Assembly: GCF_014131735.1 (NCBI RefSeq)
Contig: NZ_CP039121.1
Location: 1,116,001 to 1,180,000 of the forward strand
From: Lactiplantibacillus plantarum
Lineage (GTDB): Bacteria > Bacillota > Bacilli > Lactobacillales > Lactobacillaceae
Direction: 5' to 3'
Length of the DNA: 64,000 nt
In this document: positions 19,468 to 30,487 of the stretch, piece after piece
How the letters are laid out: each line of letters starts with the position of its first letter
Numbering within the stretch: position 1 is the stretch's first letter
Notes under the pieces: model-generated
Seen by the model: only the letters and a program-made list of their open reading frames with translations
Databases searched by the model: none
Told to the model about the DNA's origin: nothing
Made by a program: the position numbers and the translations under genes

Positions 19468-19495
19468 ATCAACACCAAATATCATAGAACCGGTT
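19468..19495. repeat. Second ISL3-like terminal sequence 80-110 bases beyond the IS end
   Basis: Bases 19468-19491 match the right inverted repeat of the IS in about 20 of 24 positions, and both copies continue with CGGTT. A short palindrome (GTGTTGAT/ATCAACAC, around 19450-19475) overlaps it. This is likely the leftover end of a related element or a target chosen for its similarity to an IS end. Confidence 0.5.
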
Positions 19496-19539
19496 ATGAT
19501 GGATGTGGCCTTTGTTATAATAGAAGAAATATATGGTAA

Positions 19540-20559
<1,020 letters not shown>

Positions 20560-20587
20560 ATAATGGGTTTGTCTGATATCATTATAA

Positions 20588-20630
20588 AAAAGACTGGTTA
20601 AACTAATCGTAATAGTTTAACCAGTCTTTT
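20588..20630. terminator. Bidirectional terminator between rfbB and the convergent recombinase gene
   Basis: An 18-bp perfect stem (20588-20605 with 20613-20630) with AAAA at one end and TTTT at the other around a 7-nt loop. The stop of the minus-strand recombinase lies inside it. Confidence 0.85.
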
Positions 20631-21219
20631 GATTAGGGGAGGTGGCTTTATTTTGAGTATCAATCCCTAATGAAAACCCAGCCATCTGCTTCAAAATAAC
20701 ATCCTGATTGAGCCCAATATACCGTTTTGTAATTGCTTCACTAGAATGATTGAAAATCATCATCAAAGTTCCAATATCGTGGGTTTGCTGATAATAATGG
20801 TAGCCAAAAGTTTTACGAAGCGTATGGGTACCGATATCCGTTCGGTGCATTTTACGGGCGATGGTCTGGAAAAGCTTATAAACGGCATTAACACTTAGTG
20901 GCTGATGCTGTCGATTGGTAAAAAGATATTCATTATCTGGTAAATCTTTAATATAGTGATTGATTTGTGGACGTAGGCGTGTGAGTAAAATCACACGCCT
21001 TTTTTTTGTCTTTTTTTCAGTAATGTGGACAATATCGTGATAGCGAATCTGTCCGACCTTTAAGTTAAGAATATCGCTCATTCGAAGTCCAGTATTTAAA
21101 CCAATTAGAATTAACAGCGTGTTACGTTCACCGTGTGTACCGTTCCGAGCCTTATTAACGAAGTCAGTGATTTCTTCATTGGAACGTAAGGGCTCAACAT
21201 TGTAGTAAATATTAATCAC
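20617..21219 (-). CDS. Small tyrosine recombinase (phage-integrase family, catalytic domain only)
   Basis: The 200 residues are essentially the catalytic domain: GLNTGLRMSDIL carries the first Arg, HTLRKTFGYH the His-x-x-Arg, MIFNHSSE the second His, and TKRYIGL the nucleophile Tyr, so all key residues are kept. There is no N-terminal core-binding domain, as in XerD-like or fimbrial-invertase-type short recombinases. The GTG at 21219 has AAAGGG nearly adjacent and an in-frame TAG just upstream, so the start is not certain. It is divergent from the cps2 operon and separated from it by a perfect inverted repeat. It might rearrange the capsule promoter region or be left from an integrated element. 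Confidence 0.87.
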   Translation of the reverse strand: MINIYYNVEPLRSNEEITDFVNKARNGTHGERNTLLILIGLNTGLRMSDILNLKVGQIRYHDIVHITEKKTKKRRVILLTRLRPQINHYIKDLPDNEYLFTNRQHQPLSVNAVYKLFQTIARKMHRTDIGTHTLRKTFGYHYYQQTHDIGTLMMIFNHSSEAITKRYIGLNQDVILKQMAGFSLGIDTQNKATSPNQKTG

Positions 21220-21573
21220 ACCCTTTCGTGGGACATACTAATTATGACTATTAAGCATTAATTATAAACTATATTAATTAATAAATATAATCAAACATCT
21301 AGTACAATACTCGATTAAACGAATAAACGGCACTATTTTAAAAAAAATAGTGCCGTTTATCCATAATCTGTAGTTAAATATAACATCACATAAACATTTG
21401 TCAATATAATGTGAATTTTTTTGTATAAAAATGGTTGTTATTAGTTCAATTCATACAATCTTAAACTCATTTTATAAAAATTAACGTGAAGCATTGATGT
21501 AAAAGGAATCTTTCTTTTTATTTTAATGACGTTACATAAAATGTAGTTTTAATCTAGTTAATTTGGAGAGTGA
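21220..21573. other. AT-rich divergent intergenic region upstream of cps2
   Basis: This 354-bp stretch should carry the cps2 promoter. It contains the inverted repeat at 21323-21360 and several weak promoter-like boxes (for example TTGTCA near 21398 and GTATAAAA near 21421), none with ideal spacing. No gene is seen. Confidence 0.45.
21323..21360. repeat. Perfect 17-bp inverted repeat in the cps2 upstream region
   Basis: ATAAACGGCACTATTTT at 21323-21339 is repeated in reverse at 21344-21360 around AAAA. It has no T run, so it is not a normal terminator for the + strand. Its place between the recombinase gene and cps2A makes a recombination site or an operator possible. Confidence 0.6.
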
Positions 21574-22344
21574 ATGATGGATCAAGCAGTAAGTTTTGAC
21601 TTTTTTATCCGGCTTATCCGTAAGTACTGGCGCGCAATTGTCAGTTTTACGTTGGTGGGATTGATAGTTGCCGCAGGATTGACCTTCTTTGTAATTACGC
21701 CTAAGTACCAATCGAGTGTTCAGATTTTGGTTAACCGTAAGAATACTAATGCCGCTACTGAGTATGTTGGGCAGCAGGCCGATGTTCAGATGATTACGAC
21801 CTACAAGGAATTAATTGCTGGACAGGTGGTTTTAAACCCAGCTAAGCAACAATTAAGTAAACGTTATGGTATTGAGCGCTCACTGAACTCATTGAAAAGT
21901 GAAGTGAGTGTGACAAGCACGACCAACTCACAGGTTTTCTCAATTGCCGTGACTGATGCTAATGCGAAAGCTAGTGCGACGATTGCTAATCAAATTGCTC
22001 GTAGTTTTAAGAACCAAGTGCAAAAGATTATTAAAGTTAACAACGTCACGATTGTTGCTCCGGCCGAAACGCCAAGTGGCACAGTATCGCCGAAGAAGCC
22101 ACTGAATATGTTGATTGGGTTAGTTGTCGGCTTACTATTAGGATTTGTTTATGCAGCGATTCGGATGCTCACTGATCGCCGCGTTCACGACGCCGATTTC
22201 TTAACTGATGAATTAGGATTGACTAGTTTAGGCTTGGTTAACCATCAACATCACCATTCAATGAAGAAACAGGCCTTGAATCTGAATGGCGGCTATCATA
22301 CGCATAACGATCGAACATCGTCACAAGCGATGAAACGAGTTTAG
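21574..22344 (+). CDS. cps2A: Capsule co-polymerase / tyrosine-kinase modulator (Wzz family)
   Basis: The protein is 256 residues with two membrane segments (residues ~20-42 and ~178-200), an extracytoplasmic part between, and a PSGTVSPKKPLNMLIGL proline-rich motif before the second segment, the classic Wzz/CapA feature. It regulates chain length and activates the partner kinase at the membrane. GGAGAG at 21565-21570 precedes ATG 21574 (ATG 21577 is also possible). It opens the cps2 operon, and the kinase gene follows after 11 bases. The symbol follows L. plantarum usage and is assigned by position and family. Confidence 0.9.
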   Translation: MMDQAVSFDFFIRLIRKYWRAIVSFTLVGLIVAAGLTFFVITPKYQSSVQILVNRKNTNAATEYVGQQADVQMITTYKELIAGQVVLNPAKQQLSKRYGIERSLNSLKSEVSVTSTTNSQVFSIAVTDANAKASATIANQIARSFKNQVQKIIKVNNVTIVAPAETPSGTVSPKKPLNMLIGLVVGLLLGFVYAAIRMLTDRRVHDADFLTDELGLTSLGLVNHQHHHSMKKQALNLNGGYHTHNDRTSSQAMKRV

Positions 22345-22355
22345 GAGGGTGCTAG

Positions 22356-23084
22356 ATGTTTAAACGTAAAGAAAAGAATATAGCGACTACGGCACCAATT
22401 AATCTCACCACGATTAATGAACCCATGTCGGTCATTACTGAGCAGATTAAAACAATTCGAACCAATATCAATTTTACGGCTACTGACCATAAGTTACGAA
22501 CTTTGATGGTGACTTCAGCCATGCTTGGCGAGGGCAAATCGAAAGTAAGTGGCAACTTAGCAGTGGAGTATGCCAAGGAAGGGATGCAAGTTTTATTGGT
22601 CGATGCTGACTTGCGACGACCGACGATTCATAAAACGTTTGGGCTTAAAAATCATAAGGGATTGAGCTCATGGTTAGCTAATCAGTTGGACGACGTGAAT
22701 GATGCAATTCATCCCGTCATTGGCAATCTATTTGTGATGACGAGTGGTCCTAAGCCGCCTAATCCTGCTGAACTATTGGGTAGTAATAAAATGACCGAAT
22801 TTTTGACTTCGGCAACGCGTAAATTAGATTTGGTGATCGTTGACGCACCACCAATTTTGCCAGTGACTGACTCACAGTTGCTTGCTAATAAAGTTGATGG
22901 CACGGTCTTAGTTGTTCGCCAAGGTGTGGCCCAAAAAGCAGCGGTCCGTGATGCTGTTAATTCATTAAAGAAATCGCAAGCTAACATTTTGGGTGCGGTG
23001 CTGAACGATGTTCGTGATGGCTCTCATCACGGATACTACGGCTATAACAGTGGCTACGGGTACTACAGCGATGAAGATAAATAA
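22356..23084 (+). CDS. cps2B: Capsule tyrosine-protein kinase (BY-kinase, CpsD/Wze type)
   Basis: The cytoplasmic ATPase has Walker A (MLGEGKS, near residue 57), Walker A' (VLLVDADLRRPT) and Walker B (LVIVDAPPI), and ends in a tyrosine cluster (YYGYNSGYGYY) that is autophosphorylated. It acts with the Wzz-type modulator and the phosphatase to cycle capsule polymerisation. Position +1 after the Walker A Ser is Lys where Thr is common, which should not abolish nucleotide binding. Its last codons overlap the phosphatase gene by 14 bases. Confidence 0.93.
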   Translation: MFKRKEKNIATTAPINLTTINEPMSVITEQIKTIRTNINFTATDHKLRTLMVTSAMLGEGKSKVSGNLAVEYAKEGMQVLLVDADLRRPTIHKTFGLKNHKGLSSWLANQLDDVNDAIHPVIGNLFVMTSGPKPPNPAELLGSNKMTEFLTSATRKLDLVIVDAPPILPVTDSQLLANKVDGTVLVVRQGVAQKAAVRDAVNSLKKSQANILGAVLNDVRDGSHHGYYGYNSGYGYYSDEDK

Positions 23085-23844
23085 TTTAGTTGACTTACAT
23101 TGCCATATCTTACCAGCCATTGATGATGGTTCACCTTCCTTAGAAGCGTCATTGGAATTGGCACGGCAGGCGGTGGCTGACGGGATTCGCTATATTTTAG
23201 CGACACCACATCATATGGATCGGCACTACCTCAATCATGCCGGTGATGTGGCAGCGGCGGTTAAGGTATTTCAAGCAGAGCTAGATGCAAATGATATTCC
23301 GTTAACCATTTTTCCTGGTCAAGAGGTACATCTGAATGGTCAGCTGATGGAAAATATTGATGATTTGTTGGGAATAGATACCAGTAGACACTATTTACTG
23401 TTAGAACTTCCCCACGAGATGGTACCAAGTTACTTGGATGAGATGATTTTTCAATTGTCTTGTGAGGGGATTACCCCGGTCATTGCACACCCTGAACGGA
23501 ATGCTCAAATTATTGCCGAACCGCAGCGATTATACAAGTTGGCCGAGAATGGGGTCTTGGCACAGGTTACGGCCACGAGTTTAGTTGGCGCTTTTGGGGA
23601 ACAAGTACAGCGAACTGCAAAAGAATTCGTTAAGTGTGGTTTGGTTCAAGTGGTCGCATCAGATGCGCATACGCTGAAAAATCGGGGCTTTGCTATGACT
23701 AAGGCCTATCAAGTCTTAAATGATATGGATTCTCAATATCCTGAACGTTTTGCAGCCAATGCTCGGGATTTGTTGAATGGTGAGTTGATTGACATTTCAA
23801 ATATATGTTTACCTAAAAGGCAGCGGAAGTTTTGGCTATTTTAG
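23071..23844 (+). CDS. cps2C: Capsule tyrosine-protein phosphatase (PHP family, CpsB/Wzh type)
   Basis: Metal-binding PHP motifs VDLHCHILPAIDDGS at the N terminus, PGQEVHL in the middle, VIAHPERN and ASDAHTLKNRG mark a manganese-dependent tyrosine phosphatase that removes phosphate from the kinase tail. I place the start at ATG 23071, inside the end of the kinase gene, because the motif begins eight codons later and it gives ~257 residues as in other members; no clear ribosome binding site, so coupling to the kinase is likely. Confidence 0.93.
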   Translation: MKINNLVDLHCHILPAIDDGSPSLEASLELARQAVADGIRYILATPHHMDRHYLNHAGDVAAAVKVFQAELDANDIPLTIFPGQEVHLNGQLMENIDDLLGIDTSRHYLLLELPHEMVPSYLDEMIFQLSCEGITPVIAHPERNAQIIAEPQRLYKLAENGVLAQVTATSLVGAFGEQVQRTAKEFVKCGLVQVVASDAHTLKNRGFAMTKAYQVLNDMDSQYPERFAANARDLLNGELIDISNICLPKRQRKFWLF

Positions 23845-23891
23845 TAGGTTAAGAAAGTTAGCTTTATCAATTAATAAAAGGTGTGGCTGTG

Positions 23892-24560
23892 ATGGAATAC
23901 AGTGGGGATAATTCAAAAACAATTATTATTGATCCGATTGTTCAACGAGAGCGGTATGGATATCGATTAATAAAGCGATTATTTGATGTGTGTGCTAGTT
24001 TCACGGCGCTTGTTCTATTGTCACCTATGTTTTTAGTAGTGGCAATTGCAATCAAGGCTGAGGACTCCCAAGGCAAAGTTTTTTATTCGCAAATAAGAGT
24101 TGGAAAAGGCGGTAAACGATTTAAAATGTATAAGTTTCGATCAATGGTATCGAATGCTGATGAACTCTTGAAGACACTTATTTCAGAAAATGACGTTGAT
24201 GGTGCCATGTTCAAGATGAAATTAGATCCTCGTGTAACTAAAGTTGGTTCATTCATCAGAAAATACAGTATTGATGAATTACCACAGCTTGTTAATGTTT
24301 TGAAGGGGAATATGAGTTTAGTTGGACCACGACCGCCACTGGAACGAGAAGTTAAAGAATATACAGACTATGATAAGCAACGCTTGTATGTTAAGCCTGG
24401 ATGCACTGGATTGTGGCAGGCCACGGTTCGCAATAGTGTTGGTTTTGATGAAATGGTTAGACTGGATTTGATTTATGTTCAGAAACGCAGTTTGAAATTT
24501 GATTTATGGATTATATTTAGAACGGTTAAAATCATGTTTAGACCAAATGGAGCGTATTAA
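23892..24560 (+). CDS. cps2E: Undecaprenyl-phosphate sugar phosphotransferase (priming transferase)
   Basis: This ~222-residue protein is the catalytic (PglC-like) domain of priming transferases that attach sugar-1-phosphate (Glc, Gal or related) to undecaprenyl phosphate and start every repeat unit. It shows the single membrane anchor (FDVCASFTALVLLSPMFLVV), KMYKFRSM, SIDELPQLVNVLKG, LVGPRPPLE and KPGCTGLWQ. AAGGTG at 23877-23882 is suitably placed for ATG 23892; the upstream in-frame GTG 23883 is too close. Of the three clusters, only this one has such a gene in view. Confidence 0.92.
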   Translation: MEYSGDNSKTIIIDPIVQRERYGYRLIKRLFDVCASFTALVLLSPMFLVVAIAIKAEDSQGKVFYSQIRVGKGGKRFKMYKFRSMVSNADELLKTLISENDVDGAMFKMKLDPRVTKVGSFIRKYSIDELPQLVNVLKGNMSLVGPRPPLEREVKEYTDYDKQRLYVKPGCTGLWQATVRNSVGFDEMVRLDLIYVQKRSLKFDLWIIFRTVKIMFRPNGAY

Positions 24561-24609
24561 ACAATTTGTATTAGTTGTTTTAATCATCGAAAGGGCGGAA
24601 TTTTAGAAA

Positions 24610-25788
24610 GTGCAAAAAAGAGAGGTATTTATCGTAGGCGCAAAGGGAATTCCGGCTAGATATGGTGGCTTTGAATCCTTTGTGGATCAATTAACAGCCC
24701 GGAAACAAACAAATCGAATTCATTACTATGTAGCTTGCCGACGTGATCTATCTGAGAATAAAGCTGATTTATATGAATATAATGATGCAACTTGTTTTAA
24801 TGTAGATGTTCCCAATATTGGTCCGGCTAAAGCAATTATGTATGATGTTAAAGCGTTTAAAGAAGCTTTGAAAATTATTCGTCGGAAAAAAATTGCACAT
24901 CCAATTGTTTACGTCTTGGCATGTCGAATGGGACCATTTATTAATCACTTTAAGAAGCAATTGAAACTGTTCAATGGTGAATTGCTAGTTAATCCTGATG
25001 GACACGAATGGTTACGTGCTAAATGGAGCCTTCCTGTACGCAAATACTGGAAATTGTCTGAACAATTAATGGTAAAGCATGCCGACCTTTTAATTTGTGA
25101 TAGTCAAAGCATTGAGAAATACATCAAAACAGATTACTCAAAATATCAGCCGCAAACTCGATACATAGCATATGGTTCTGATATTAAAAAATCTGAGGTC
25201 AGTTTACGCAATCAAAAGGTTAAAGAATGGTACGCAAAATTTAATGTGAAGCCCAATAATTATTATTTAATCGTTGGTCGTTTTGTACCTGAAAATAATT
25301 ATGCAACGATGATTAAAGAATTTATGAAGTCTGATACCAACAAAGATTTGATTATTATTACTAATGTTAAAAAGGACAAGTTTTATGATGATTTGGAGAA
25401 GTCAAATCATTTCTTAAATGATCAGCGTATTAAGTTTGTGGGAACTGTTTATGACAATCAAATCTTGAAATTTATTCGTGAGAATGCGTTCGCGTACTTG
25501 CATGGTCATGAGGTGGGGGGAACCAATCCTTCACTTTTAGAGGCGTTAGGTAGTACCAAAGTTAATTTGTTGTTAGATGTTGGGTTTAATCGTGAAGTCG
25601 GAATGTCGGGGGCATATTACTGGACAAAGGACAATGGTTCTTTAAGTTCTTTAATCAAACGTACTGAGCAGTTAGATTGTGACGGAATAAATCGGTTAAG
25701 CTTCTTAGCCAAGAATCGGATACTTAAACAGTTCGATTGGTCAATTATCATTAATAAATACGAGAAAGTATTTAGTGGAAACTACTAG
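24610..25788 (+). CDS. Rhamnosyltransferase with DUF1972 N-terminal domain (WchF/Cps2T-like)
   Basis: The 392-residue protein starts VFIVGAKGIPARYGGFESFV, the hallmark of the DUF1972 family of beta-rhamnosyltransferases, and has a GT4-type donor domain with YLIVGRFVPENNY and HGHEVGGTNPSLLEALG. Such enzymes often add the second sugar to the lipid-linked glucose. It follows the priming transferase and precedes the dTDP-rhamnose genes, which fits use of dTDP-rhamnose. The GTG start has only a loose GGGCGGA site about 11 bases upstream. Confidence 0.85.
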   Translation: MQKREVFIVGAKGIPARYGGFESFVDQLTARKQTNRIHYYVACRRDLSENKADLYEYNDATCFNVDVPNIGPAKAIMYDVKAFKEALKIIRRKKIAHPIVYVLACRMGPFINHFKKQLKLFNGELLVNPDGHEWLRAKWSLPVRKYWKLSEQLMVKHADLLICDSQSIEKYIKTDYSKYQPQTRYIAYGSDIKKSEVSLRNQKVKEWYAKFNVKPNNYYLIVGRFVPENNYATMIKEFMKSDTNKDLIIITNVKKDKFYDDLEKSNHFLNDQRIKFVGTVYDNQILKFIRENAFAYLHGHEVGGTNPSLLEALGSTKVNLLLDVGFNREVGMSGAYYWTKDNGSLSSLIKRTEQLDCDGINRLSFLAKNRILKQFDWSIIINKYEKVFSGNY

Positions 25789-25822
25789 TCTAGTACGTGT
25801 GTTATACGAGGAGGAAATATGA

Positions 25823-26692
25823 ATGAAAGGCATTATTTTAGCTGGAGGGTCGGGAACGAGACTATATCCAATTACCCGGGCCATTTCAAAACAGTTAATT
25901 TCCATTTATGATAAGCCTATGATTTATTATCCACTGTCAACACTGATGTTGGCAGGTATTCGGGATATATTAATCATTTCAACACCAAAAGATACACCAA
26001 GATTCAAAGAGTTACTGGGGGATGGACATGATTTGGGCTTGAAGTTATCTTATACAGTCCAAGAAAATCCTAATGGTCTGGCTGAAGCGTTTATTTTGGG
26101 TGCTGATTTTATTGGTGACGACTCAGTTTGCCTTATTTTAGGTGATAATATTTATTATGGTGGCGGCTTATCCAAGATGCTTCAACATGCTAGCGCTAAG
26201 CCGAAGGGGGCCACGGTCTTTGGTTACCATGTCAATGATCCGGAGCGGTTTGGTGTCGTTGACTTTGATGAAAATATGCATGCAAAGTCCATTGTTGAAA
26301 AGCCAGACCATCCAGCTAGTAATTATGCCGTCACGGGAATGTATTTTTATGATAATCAAGTCGTTGATATTGCGAAGAATATTCAACCATCACCACGTGG
26401 TGAATTGGAGATTACGGATATCAACAAAGTTTACTTAGAACATAATGAGTTAGATGTTGAACTCATGGGTCGTGGTTTTGCCTGGCTTGATACTGGGACC
26501 CATGATTCATTACAAGAAGCAAGTAGTTTTATTGCAACTGTTGAAAGACGTGAGAACCTAAAAGTGGCTTGTCTCGAAGAAGTGGCCTATCGGATGGGCT
26601 ATATCGATGCTGATAAAGTGTATGAATTGGCGCAACCATTGAAGAAGAATGATTACGGTCAATACTTATTAAGATTAATTGGGAGGGCTTAA
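25823..26692 (+). CDS. rfbA: Glucose-1-phosphate thymidylyltransferase
   Basis: This 289-residue enzyme makes dTDP-glucose from dTTP and glucose-1-phosphate, the first step to dTDP-rhamnose. [17 protein letters not shown] is the nucleotide-binding motif; [32 protein letters not shown] and DTGTHDSL are standard. GAGGAGG precedes the ATG. Length is normal. It is followed after 3 bases by rfbC. Confidence 0.96.
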   Translation: MKGIILAGGSGTRLYPITRAISKQLISIYDKPMIYYPLSTLMLAGIRDILIISTPKDTPRFKELLGDGHDLGLKLSYTVQENPNGLAEAFILGADFIGDDSVCLILGDNIYYGGGLSKMLQHASAKPKGATVFGYHVNDPERFGVVDFDENMHAKSIVEKPDHPASNYAVTGMYFYDNQVVDIAKNIQPSPRGELEITDINKVYLEHNELDVELMGRGFAWLDTGTHDSLQEASSFIATVERRENLKVACLEEVAYRMGYIDADKVYELAQPLKKNDYGQYLLRLIGRA

Positions 26693-26695
26693 ATT

Positions 26696-27277
26696 TTGGG
26701 CAAATTAAAGGTAACAACGACTAAGTTACAAGATGTTAAGATTATTGAACCAGCAGTTTTTGGTGACAAGCGCGGGTTCTTTACGGAAACTTACTCTGAC
26801 CGTGATTTCAAAGAAGCTGGAATTGATTTTGATTTCATTCAGGATAATCAATCATTGTCAGCTGAAGCGGGTGTTTTGCGGGGACTGCATTTTCAACGTG
26901 GCAAGGCAGCGCAAACTAAATTGATTCGCGTGGTGACTGGTGCCGTGCTTGATGTTATTGTGGACGTTCGTGCTGGCTCACCTACGTACGGGGAATGGGA
27001 AGGCTATATTATCTCTGAAAGTAACCACCGTCAATTGTTAGTCCCCCGTGGCTTTGCCCATGGCTTTGTGACATTGACTGATAATGTTAATTTCTTATAC
27101 AAGTGTGATAACTACTACAATGCTGAAGCTGATGGTGGAATCACCTTTATGGATAAAGATTTAAACATTAACTGGCCTATTGACTACGATCAAGCTATTA
27201 CTTCTGAAAAGGATGCTAAACAACAGACCTTCAAAGAATTTGAACAGAACAATCCGTTTGCTTACGGCGAAATTTGA
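26696..27277 (+). CDS. rfbC: dTDP-4-dehydrorhamnose 3,5-epimerase
   Basis: The cupin-type epimerase (193 residues) has RGFFTETYSDRDF, the catalytic His in GVLRGLHFQ, DVIVDVRAGSPTYG and the tyrosine region YKCDNYYNAE. It converts the 4-keto-6-deoxyglucose nucleotide to the L-lyxo form. It starts with TTG at 26696, 8 bases after GGGAGGG. It lies between rfbA and rfbB in the usual A-C-B-D order. Confidence 0.95.
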   Translation: MGKLKVTTTKLQDVKIIEPAVFGDKRGFFTETYSDRDFKEAGIDFDFIQDNQSLSAEAGVLRGLHFQRGKAAQTKLIRVVTGAVLDVIVDVRAGSPTYGEWEGYIISESNHRQLLVPRGFAHGFVTLTDNVNFLYKCDNYYNAEADGGITFMDKDLNINWPIDYDQAITSEKDAKQQTFKEFEQNNPFAYGEI

Positions 27278-28315
<1,038 letters not shown>

Positions 28316-28385
28316 AATATCAAATGTTTTAAATAGGCGGAGTGTCAATGGACAGTTCGCTTATTTTCTAGGAGAGAAAATAAAA

Positions 28386-29252
28386 ATGGCTAAAGTAATG
28401 ATTGTTGGTGCCAATGGTCAGTTAGGTCATGAGTTGCAACGACTATTAAATGAACAAGGGATGGTATTTGACGCGCTGACTGAAAAAGAATTGGATATTA
28501 CAGACTTAGACGCAGTCAAAGCTAAGATTGCAGAGTTACAACCAGCGGTCTTATATGATTGCGCGGCTTACACAGCAGTTGATAAGGCCGAAGATGAAGG
28601 CAAAGCCCTCAATTGGCTGGTCAATGTTGATGGAACAAAAAATTTAGCCCAAGTAGCAGCTGAACAGGGTGTTAAATTGGTTTATGTTTCTACTGACTAC
28701 ATTTTTGATGGCACCAATAAAGGTGAATATTTAGAAGATGACCCAGCCAACCCCAAGAATGAGTACGGGCGTGCTAAGTGGGCTGGTGAAGAAGCCGTTC
28801 GTCATAGCGGTGCTGATTACTATATTGTTCGGACTAGCTGGGTTTTCGGTGAATTTGGGCATAACTTTGTCTTCACAATGCAGAATTTAGCAAAGACGCA
28901 TGACAAGTTGACAGTCGTCAATGATCAACTTGGACGACCAACCTGGACGCGAACATTAGCAGAATTTATGGCCCACCTGGTGAAAACTGAAGCCGCTTCA
29001 GGGACCTATCAATTAAGTAACGATAATACAGCCACTTGGTATGACTTTGCGAAGGAAATTTTGAAGGATACTGATGTTGAAGTAGCGCCAGTTACTTCTG
29101 AACAGTTCCCACAAAAGGCTTATCGGCCACAGCATTCAGTGATGAATTTGGATAAAGCTAAAGCAACTGGTTATCAAATTTTGACCTGGCAAGAAGCTTT
29201 ATCGATGTTTAATAGAAGTTTAGTAGAAAAAAAGAATAATCTTAATATGTGA
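28386..29252 (+). CDS. rfbD: dTDP-4-dehydrorhamnose reductase
   Basis: The last step to dTDP-L-rhamnose. Motifs are MIVGANGQLGHEL (NADPH binding), DCAAYTAVDKAE, YVSTDYIFDG and EYGRAKWAGE (Tyr-x3-Lys). I start it at ATG 28386, after TAGGAGAGAA, giving ~288 residues; a longer frame overlapping rfbB from 28233 has no site and no homology. The rhamnose genes end here. Confidence 0.95.
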   Translation: MAKVMIVGANGQLGHELQRLLNEQGMVFDALTEKELDITDLDAVKAKIAELQPAVLYDCAAYTAVDKAEDEGKALNWLVNVDGTKNLAQVAAEQGVKLVYVSTDYIFDGTNKGEYLEDDPANPKNEYGRAKWAGEEAVRHSGADYYIVRTSWVFGEFGHNFVFTMQNLAKTHDKLTVVNDQLGRPTWTRTLAEFMAHLVKTEAASGTYQLSNDNTATWYDFAKEILKDTDVEVAPVTSEQFPQKAYRPQHSVMNLDKAKATGYQILTWQEALSMFNRSLVEKKNNLNM

Positions 29253-29265
29253 GGGAAATATAATT

Positions 29266-29481
29266 ATGGCTCTAGGTAAAGATGAAAAAACTATGTTTGC
29301 AATGCGTATCAATAAAGATGAAAAGAACAAATTAAAGGCATTATTTAACGATATGGGATTAGATTTATCAACAGCCGTAAATCTTTTTTTTAAACAAAGT
29401 TTAGCAGTAAATGGACTACCCTTTAGACCTCAAAAAGTTGATTCTTCGCTGGCTTCTGCTAATAAACCGAAATTGAATTAG
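29266..29481 (+). CDS. RelB/DinJ-family antitoxin-like protein, no toxin partner seen
   Basis: The 71-residue protein has the RelB/DinJ ribbon-helix-helix pattern: FAMRINKDEKNKLKALFNDMGLDLSTAVNLFF, with the DLSTAVNLF helix well kept, followed by GLPF. Normally a RelE/YafQ toxin gene overlaps downstream, but the next gene, 56 bases on, is a glycosyltransferase. It sits 13 bases after rfbD inside the capsule operon. It could be a leftover antitoxin, an anti-addiction gene or a recruited small DNA-binding regulator. Confidence 0.82.
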   Translation: MALGKDEKTMFAMRINKDEKNKLKALFNDMGLDLSTAVNLFFKQSLAVNGLPFRPQKVDSSLASANKPKLN

Positions 29482-29537
29482 TTTTTATAAGTAGTGTATG
29501 AATGCAGAAAAAGAATATTATGAGGTGCAGATAATTT

Positions 29538-30485
29538 ATGAAATTGCGATCTGACGATGTGAAGAAATTTATGGAGGAGTCTTTTTATTCAAGAACCTTT
29601 TTATATACCGGTATATCCGTACTTATTAATGGTACAGATAAGACATCCCTTGAGCTGGTACAAATGGGCAGACGAAATAAAGTAAAGAAAAAGTTGGAGA
29701 AAAAGTATAAAAATAGTTTAGAAAAGCCTTTGGAAAGTCCTACGGAAACTTCTACTGGAAATATAGTTTGGATGAGTTGGTTACAAGGCGAAGAAAACGC
29801 GCCTATTATAGTTCAACAAGCAATAAAGTCTGTTCGAAAAAACTTTCCAAACAGAAAAGTGATTTTAATTGATAACGAAAATTTGACATCATATGTCCAT
29901 CTTCCAGATTTTGTTATGGAAAAATGGAATAAAGGATTGATTAGTAACACGCATTTTTCCGATCTGTTAAGATTGTATCTCTTAATTGAATATGGTGGTG
30001 TTTGGGTAGATGCTACTGTATTTATTAAAAAAGTTCCGGCAGATATACTGAAAGAAATTGATAAGGGATTATTCTTTTTTCAAAATTTGAGACCAGGTCA
30101 ATCAGGAAATGCTATTTGGCTATCTAGTTGGTTGTTATCTGCACGCAAAAATGAGCCGGTATTAAAACAAACATATGAATTACTGATGAAGTACTGGAAG
30201 AAAAACAGGTATATTGTTGATTATTTTTTGTTTCATATATTTTTACACTTGGTTTTAAAATATCATCCTGAGGAAATGCTCAATATTAAGAAAATTCCCA
30301 ATAGTTTGCCACTGATGTTAATGTATCAGTTGCGAGATAAGCAAAACCCAGAAGCTATAAAGCAGGCTTTTAATGAATTTCCAATACAAAAGGTCACCTA
30401 CAAAAATATGCCATCACAAGATAGCAACTACAATTATTTAGAAGACCCTAGTAATGTTAAATTGATTTTACAAATGGGTGATTAA
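29538..30485 (+). CDS. Capsular polysaccharide synthesis glycosyltransferase (Caps_synth, GT32-like)
   Basis: The 315-residue protein begins its domain with [14 protein letters not shown] near residue 75, followed by [17 protein letters not shown] and [19 protein letters not shown], which holds the DxD-like WVD metal site of the Caps_synth family. These enzymes transfer a hexose to capsule repeat units in the cytoplasm. It is the first gene of the strain-specific part of cps2. GC content falls visibly from here to 38.7 kb compared with the rhamnose genes, which suggests horizontal acquisition. Confidence 0.87.
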   Translation: MKLRSDDVKKFMEESFYSRTFLYTGISVLINGTDKTSLELVQMGRRNKVKKKLEKKYKNSLEKPLESPTETSTGNIVWMSWLQGEENAPIIVQQAIKSVRKNFPNRKVILIDNENLTSYVHLPDFVMEKWNKGLISNTHFSDLLRLYLLIEYGGVWVDATVFIKKVPADILKEIDKGLFFFQNLRPGQSGNAIWLSSWLLSARKNEPVLKQTYELLMKYWKKNRYIVDYFLFHIFLHLVLKYHPEEMLNIKKIPNSLPLMLMYQLRDKQNPEAIKQAFNEFPIQKVTYKNMPSQDSNYNYLEDPSNVKLILQMGD

Positions 30486-30487
30486 AA

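Noticed and set aside
20617..21219. Prophage integrase with an attachment site
   Set aside because: No phage genes, no tRNA gene and no flanking direct repeat are seen; the protein lacks the arm-binding domain of phage integrases.
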